From: Hyperoodon ampullatus
Lineage: Eukaryota; Chordata; Mammalia; Artiodactyla; Ziphiidae
Reading direction: 5' to 3'
NCBI GenBank assembly: GCA_949752795.1
Contig: OX457070.1
Coordinates: 29,621,088 to 29,685,087 of the forward strand
Length of the DNA: 64,000 bases
Part shown: positions 59,405-64,000 of the stretch, piece by piece
Layout of the letters: each line of letters opens with the position of its first letter
How positions within the stretch are numbered: position 1 is the stretch's first letter
The notes under the pieces: generated by a model
Told to the model about the DNA's origin: nothing
Seen by the model: the letters and a program-made list of their open reading frames with translations, nothing else
Database searches by the model: none
Made by a program: the position numbers and the translations under genes

Positions 59405-59475
59405 CGAAAACTTTTTTTCATTGTGGTAAAAAATGTGCATAACATAAAATTTACCATTGTAGTATTTTACCTTTT
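59405..59475 (-). mobile_element. L1M 3' fragment
   Basis: 'ttcattgtggtaaaaaatgt' and 'aacataaaatttaccattgt' repeat the start of the L1M 3' UTR, so a second copy begins here. Confidence 0.65.
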
Positions 59476-59479
59476 GATA

Positions 59480-59660
59480 TACAGACTGGTCATTCAGCAA
59501 ATATATTTTGAGACCCTACTCATGAGGACACTGTTGAAAGCACTGTGTAGACTGTGATGAGCAGAACAGGTATAGGCACTGAGGAGGTGAACACCCACCA
59601 CTCAGTTGTCAAGTTCTAGAAGTGATTTAGCAGAAAGTATAGGGGGTGTAGCTGTTGCAG
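59480..59660 (-). mobile_element. Probable L2 3' end, antisense
   Basis: 'cattcagcaaatatattttg' is the reverse of a common L2-type end. Confidence 0.5.
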
Positions 59661-59686
59661 TAGAGTTGACTGTCACAATTTCTTGA

Positions 59687-59690
<4 letters not shown>

Positions 59691-59735
<45 letters not shown>
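59691..59735. repeat. (TG)22 microsatellite
   Basis: A pure 45-bp TG run. Confidence 0.97.
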
Positions 59736-59737
<2 letters not shown>

Positions 59738-59907
59738 TTCTTTTCATGTAAGGGCAAATACATAGTTTAAAAGACACAGGGTAAAAATAAATGAAGAGAA
59801 ATATAAGACACAGCAGTGAGGAGGAGAGGACTGGTGCTGTGGCATCTGTCCCTGCCCCATAGTCCACTGAGGAAATCCTGTGTTTCAGGTTCCTTTAGAA
59901 ACTCCTG

Positions 59908-60260
59908 GGACTTCCCTGCTGGCACAGTGGTGAAGAATCCGCCTGCCAACGCAGGAGACACGGGTTTGAGCCCTGGTCCAGGAAGATCCCACATGCCGCG
60001 GAGCGACTAAGCCCGTGCACCACAGCTACTGAGCCTGCCCTCTAGAGCCTGCGAGCCACAGCTACTGAGCCCATGTGCCACAACTGCTGAAGCCCGCGCA
60101 CCGAGAGCCCTTGCTCTGCAACAAAGAGAAGCCACCACAGTGAGAAGCCTGCACGCTGCAACAAAGAATAGCCCTTGCTCGCTGCAACTAGGGAAAGCCC
60201 GCGTGCAGCAACGAAGACCCAACGCGGCCAAAAAATAAATAAATTTATTTAAAAAAAAAA
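59908..60260 (+). mobile_element. Long CHR-type SINE with target-site duplication
   Basis: Complete long form; 'agaaactcc' is at 59897-59905 and 60261-60269. Confidence 0.94.
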
Positions 60261-60269
60261 AGAAACTCC

Positions 60270-60655
60270 CCAAGCTGGTTCTTAAAATATCTTCTATTGT
60301 GATCTGTCCTTATCTTTTGAGCCGTGTAGGTGGGACAGTCGTATTTCGTTTTGAATTGGTTAAAAAGCAAAATGACATACCTAGCTGCTCACTGTGTCTT
60401 CTGTAAGAATCAGAGCGTGAGAAGACGTGGGGTAGGTGGGCTGGGTGCCTGGCAGGACTGAACTGTTCTGGCCTGCAGAGCCCGTTTCTCTGTGAAGCCC
60501 CTGAAACGTGGGCTAAGCCGAGGTCCAGGTCCCCATGAAAAGCACAACACCAGTGGACGTGAAGTTTCCTTGGTAGACCATGTAAGTGATGATTCCCCAG
60601 AAGGAAGGTCTTTGAAAGTGCCCATGAAGGAGTACAGCAGAGTGTTTGTTTTTTT
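60270..60655. other. Unassigned intron DNA with a cryptic-exon candidate
   Basis: Contains a possible acceptor (AG at 60477-60478) and donor (GT at 60582) enclosing 103 bp. Not assignable to any known exon. Confidence 0.4.
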
Positions 60656-60659
60656 TTTC

Positions 60660-61120
60660 CTGCCATGGTGGGGGTTGTATTATTTTCTTATGTCTGCTCT
60701 GACAAATGACCATAAACTGGATGGCTTACAATGACAGAGATTTATCTGCTCACAGTTTTGGAGGCCAGGAGTCTGAAAGTAGGGTGTCAACAGGGCCACA
60801 CTCCCTTCAGTGGCTCTTGGGGAGAATCCTTCCTTGCCTCTTGCAGCCTCTGGTGGCTTCAAGGGTTCCTTGGCTTGTGCCTACATCACTCCGACCTCTG
60901 CCCTCGTCTTCACGTGACCTTCTCGTCTTCTTTTTGTGTCTCTCCTGTGAGTGTCTTGGTCTAAGGACACTTGTCATTGGATTTAGGGCCTACCAGTATA
61001 ATGCAGGATGACCTCATTTTGAGATCCTTAACTTAATTACATCTGCAAAGACCCTTTTTCCGAATAAGGTCACATTTACAGGTTTCTGAGGTTATGACAT
61101 GGACTACCATTCAGGTCATT
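60660..61120 (+). mobile_element. Ancient interspersed repeat, family unassigned
   Basis: 'gaccataaactggatggctt', 'ttggaggccaggagtctgaa' and 'tttttccgaataaggtcaca' form a familiar ~450-bp old repeat; I cannot fix its family without a search. Confidence 0.65.
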
Positions 61121-61123
61121 ACA

Positions 61124-61167
61124 GGGGTGGAGGAGACAAGGTGCTGGGGTGGAGGAGACAAGGTGCT
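61124..61167 (+). repeat. 22-bp tandem duplication
   Basis: Two perfect copies of a 22-bp unit starting 'ggggtggaggagacaagg', plus four bases of a third. Confidence 0.97.
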
Positions 61168-61169
61168 GG

Positions 61170-62384
61170 GGTTACAGGAAAACCTTTTTTTTCCTGGCAG
61201 GGAAAGGAAATGAGGTGCCGTGGAGAAAAGCCTGGCTAACACCCTTACCTGGGCACCTGCAATATTGCTGTCACCCTCCCTGGTAGCTCTTAGCTTGAAA
61301 TGCTAGCTCCACAGGGCAAGGACTGAGGTGGCCTGACCAGGCCTGGCTTTACCAGAGGTAGTTGACTCGACCTCATCTCACACCTGTCAAATGCATCCCT
61401 GTGTGACGCCACGTATGTTTTCCTTCTATGAGCCCCTCCTCTTCCCTCTCTCCTTCCTTGCCAGATGTGTTCTCTCCAGTGCCTTGCTTTCCTTTGGTAC
61501 TGTTCTGTCCCCATCACAGACAGTAAATGAAGCAGAAGTGTGTATTTTAGTAATCTTAATGTTTTATCAAGTAACTGTTGCTTGTCTTGCGAGCTGACTC
61601 AGCAGATGGTGGTGCTGGAGCCCTGCAGTGACCTTCCCCCTTCCTAGGCTCTTGATCTTTGGCCACATGATTTGGGATGTGATTCTAGGAGCTGTTGGGA
61701 CTGCACAAAGCATGTGCCTTCAAATGCTTGCATCTCCTTTTCCTTGACAAGAGCACCTGTCTTGCAGGGGACCGTTGGACTTGGGGAGAAGATAGGGCTC
61801 CTGAGACCTTGAATCACCCACGTTCATTGGATTTTCCTGGTTTCCACCCAGATTTAGAGCTTGAGCCATCATAAATGGTTAAATTACTTTGTTAAAATGC
61901 CAATCTCCCCTAAGGATAAGAATACTTCTGAAGGGCCAGAAGCCTAGTCAGCACTTCTCAAGTAACACTTTGAGATTGACAGACACCTTGGCACATCTAT
62001 ACAGTTGACATCATAGGTAGGGTGGAGGACAGAAAAGCTCTGGAAGCTTTGCTGAGCTTGGAGATCATCCTTGAGATGCTTTTCATAAACTGGGTCATAT
62101 CTTCTACCTTGGTATGAATATAGTAGTTCTTAATTTTTCCAAGGAATGTCCTGTCTCCTTGGACATCATTGAGACTTGCTGGGTAAAAATTATACAGCAT
62201 GTAGTTCAGTCCTAGAAGTGTTGAATGGTGAACCGGCAAGGGCCATTAAGAGAATAGAAAGGACTTTATTAATAAAATACCAAACAAAAATGATAGTGAT
62301 TCAAAAGTACAATTACAGTCCTTTCCTGATCCAATGCCTGGTAGTCAGCTGTGCCATTCTCATAGTCATCTTCATCATAATATT
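61170..62384. other. Unassigned intron DNA
   Basis: About 1.2 kb with no recognised repeat or exon. Confidence 0.5.
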
Positions 62385-62570
62385 AAGAGCTAACTTTTAG
62401 TGCTTATGTGGGGAGTGCTTTACTGGAATCATCCCGTTTATCCCAACAGCCCTCAACAGTGAAGTAGGTATGTACTGTTATTACCTCATTTTACAGCTGA
62501 GAGAGGTTAAGCAACTTGCCAGAGGCCACAGAGTTATCTAATAGTGGGTAGAGGGACTGCTGACCCTAAA
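62385..62570 (-). mobile_element. MIR, antisense
   Basis: 'ttacctcattttacagctga' then 'gttaagcaacttgccagagg' is a clear antisense MIR. Confidence 0.85.
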
Positions 62571-62579
62571 CCCAAGCCT

Positions 62580-64000
62580 TTTTTCCCTATTGTGGTGAAA
62601 AATACCTACTGTAAAATTAACCATTTAAACCATTTTTAAGTTTACATACACTTCTGTGGCATTAGGTCCATTCACATTGTTATATAATCATGACTAGCAT
62701 CCAGCTCCACAACTTTTCATTTTCCTCAACTGAAACTCTCTACCCATTAAATACTAACTTCCTATTTCCCTCCCCAGCACCTGGCAACCACTTTCTGTCT
62801 CTATGAAATTGGCCTTTTTGTCCATTTGTGATTGGCTTATTTTACTCAGCCAAGATTCATCCAAGTTGTAGCAGGTGTCAGAATTTCCTTTTTAAAGCTG
62901 AGTAATATTTAATTGTATGTGTATATACCACATTTTGTTTATCCGTTAACCTGTTGATGGACACTTAGCTTCTGCCTTTTGGCTATTATGAATAGCCAAA
63001 ATAATAACTGTTATGGAAATGAGTGCACAAATACCTATACAGCTTCCTGCTTTCACTTCTTTTGGGTAAGTACTCAAAAGTGGGATTGCTGGGCTTCCCT
63101 GGTGGCGCAGTGGTTGAGAGTCCGCTTGGCGATGCAGGGGACACGGGTTCGTGCCCCAGTCTGGGAAGATCCCACATGCCACGGAGCGGCTGGGCCCGTG
63201 AGCCATGGCTGCTGAGCCTGCGCGTCCAGAGCCTGTGCTCCGCAACGGGAGAGGCCACAACAGTGAGAGGCCCGCGTATCGCAAAAAAAAAAAAAAAAAA
63301 AAAAAAAAATAAACAAAAGTGGGATTGCTGAATCAAATGATAATTCTGTTTAATTTTATGAGAAATCACCGTAGCATTTTCCATAGCAGCTGCATCATTT
63401 TGCATTCCTACCAGCAACGCGCAAGGGTTCCAGTTTCTCCGCATCCTTGCCAATACTTTCTCTGTGTGTGTGTGTGTTTTATAATGGCCATCCTACTGAG
63501 TGTGAAGTGGTATGTCATTGTGGTTTTGATTTGCACTTCCCAAAAGACTAGTGATGTTGAGGATCTTTCCATGTGCTTGTTAGCCATTTGTGTATCTTCT
63601 TTGTAGAGAGAGTTATTCAAGCCTTGTGTCCATTTTTAAATAGGGTTTTTTTTTTTTTGCTGTTGTTGAATTGTAGGAGTACTTTATATATTCTGGATTT
63701 TAATGTCTTATTAGTTATATGATCTACAAATATTTTCTCCCATCCTTTGGGTTGCCTTTTGGTTTTAGCCTTTGGTTTTAGCTCTTATGTTTAGATCTTT
63801 TTCCATTTTAAGTTAATTTTTGTATATGTTGTAAGGTGAGGGTCCTCATTTTTTGTCATGTGGATACCACCAACACCATTTGTTGAAAAGACTGCCCTTT
63901 CCCCCTTGAATTGTCTTGACGCTCTTGTTGAAAAATTATTTGACTATATATGTGAGGGTTTATTTCTGGGCTGTCTATTCTCTCCACTGGTCTGTATATC
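62580..64000 (-). mobile_element. L1M, 3' region, runs off the window
   Basis: Antisense: 'cacctggcaaccactttctg', 'ttgaggatctttccatgtgc' and 'atggataccaccaacacca'-like text near 63860. A SINE interrupts it at 63092-63313. Confidence 0.88.
63092..63313 (+). mobile_element. Mid-length CHR-type SINE with perfect 17-bp duplication
   Basis: 'caaaagtgggattgctg' at 63075-63091 and 63314-63330. The duplicated site is L1M sequence, so the SINE is the younger element. Confidence 0.98.

Overview
This is mammalian nuclear DNA, most likely from a whale or dolphin. It carries 28 copies or fragments of tRNA-derived SINEs of the CHR type (shared by cetaceans, hippos and ruminants), in long (~330 bp), middle (~200 bp) and short (~120 bp) forms, many with intact target-site duplications. 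I saw no BovB or Bov-tA type repeats, which argues against a ruminant. The species cannot be named from the sequence alone.

Only one gene can be supported: the 5' end of AAK1 (AP2-associated kinase 1) on the + strand. A CpG-rich, TATA-less promoter lies at about 36.66-37.4 kb, with ZNF143-like, YY1-like, CRE and tandem ETS sites. It is followed by a probable non-coding first exon ending near 37438, a 299-bp intron, and an exon (37738-38123) holding the start codon at 37961 and the first 54 codons. From 38124 to the end of the window is AAK1's large first coding intron; no further exon was recognised. One weak cryptic-exon candidate lies at 60479-60581.

The left 36.6 kb is intergenic. It is built of ancient L1/HAL1-like pieces, a broken but almost full-length L1 on the minus strand (11.5-17.15 kb), younger 5'-truncated L1 tails (17.6-18.7 and 23.4-24.8 kb), an older L1 (30.5-32.1 kb), two Tigger/pogo-type DNA transposons (29.84-30.31 and 32.68-32.99 kb), MIR, L2, MER5A and LTR fragments, and SINEs. 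The intron holds L2, MIR, MER5A and two MER20 hAT transposons, older L1M pieces on the minus strand, SINEs and several microsatellites.

No prokaryotic system, CRISPR array, tRNA gene or rRNA gene was found. The observations most worth checking are a SINE that seems to have carried along 51 bp of its former 3' flank, an L1 whose 3' end is replaced by a SINE, the ZNF143-like cluster beside the AAK1 promoter, a 5-codon upstream ORF in the AAK1 leader, and several nested insertions. Open frames elsewhere come from repeats or GC-rich DNA and are not genes. Repeat family names are from memory of consensus sequences and were not checked by a search.
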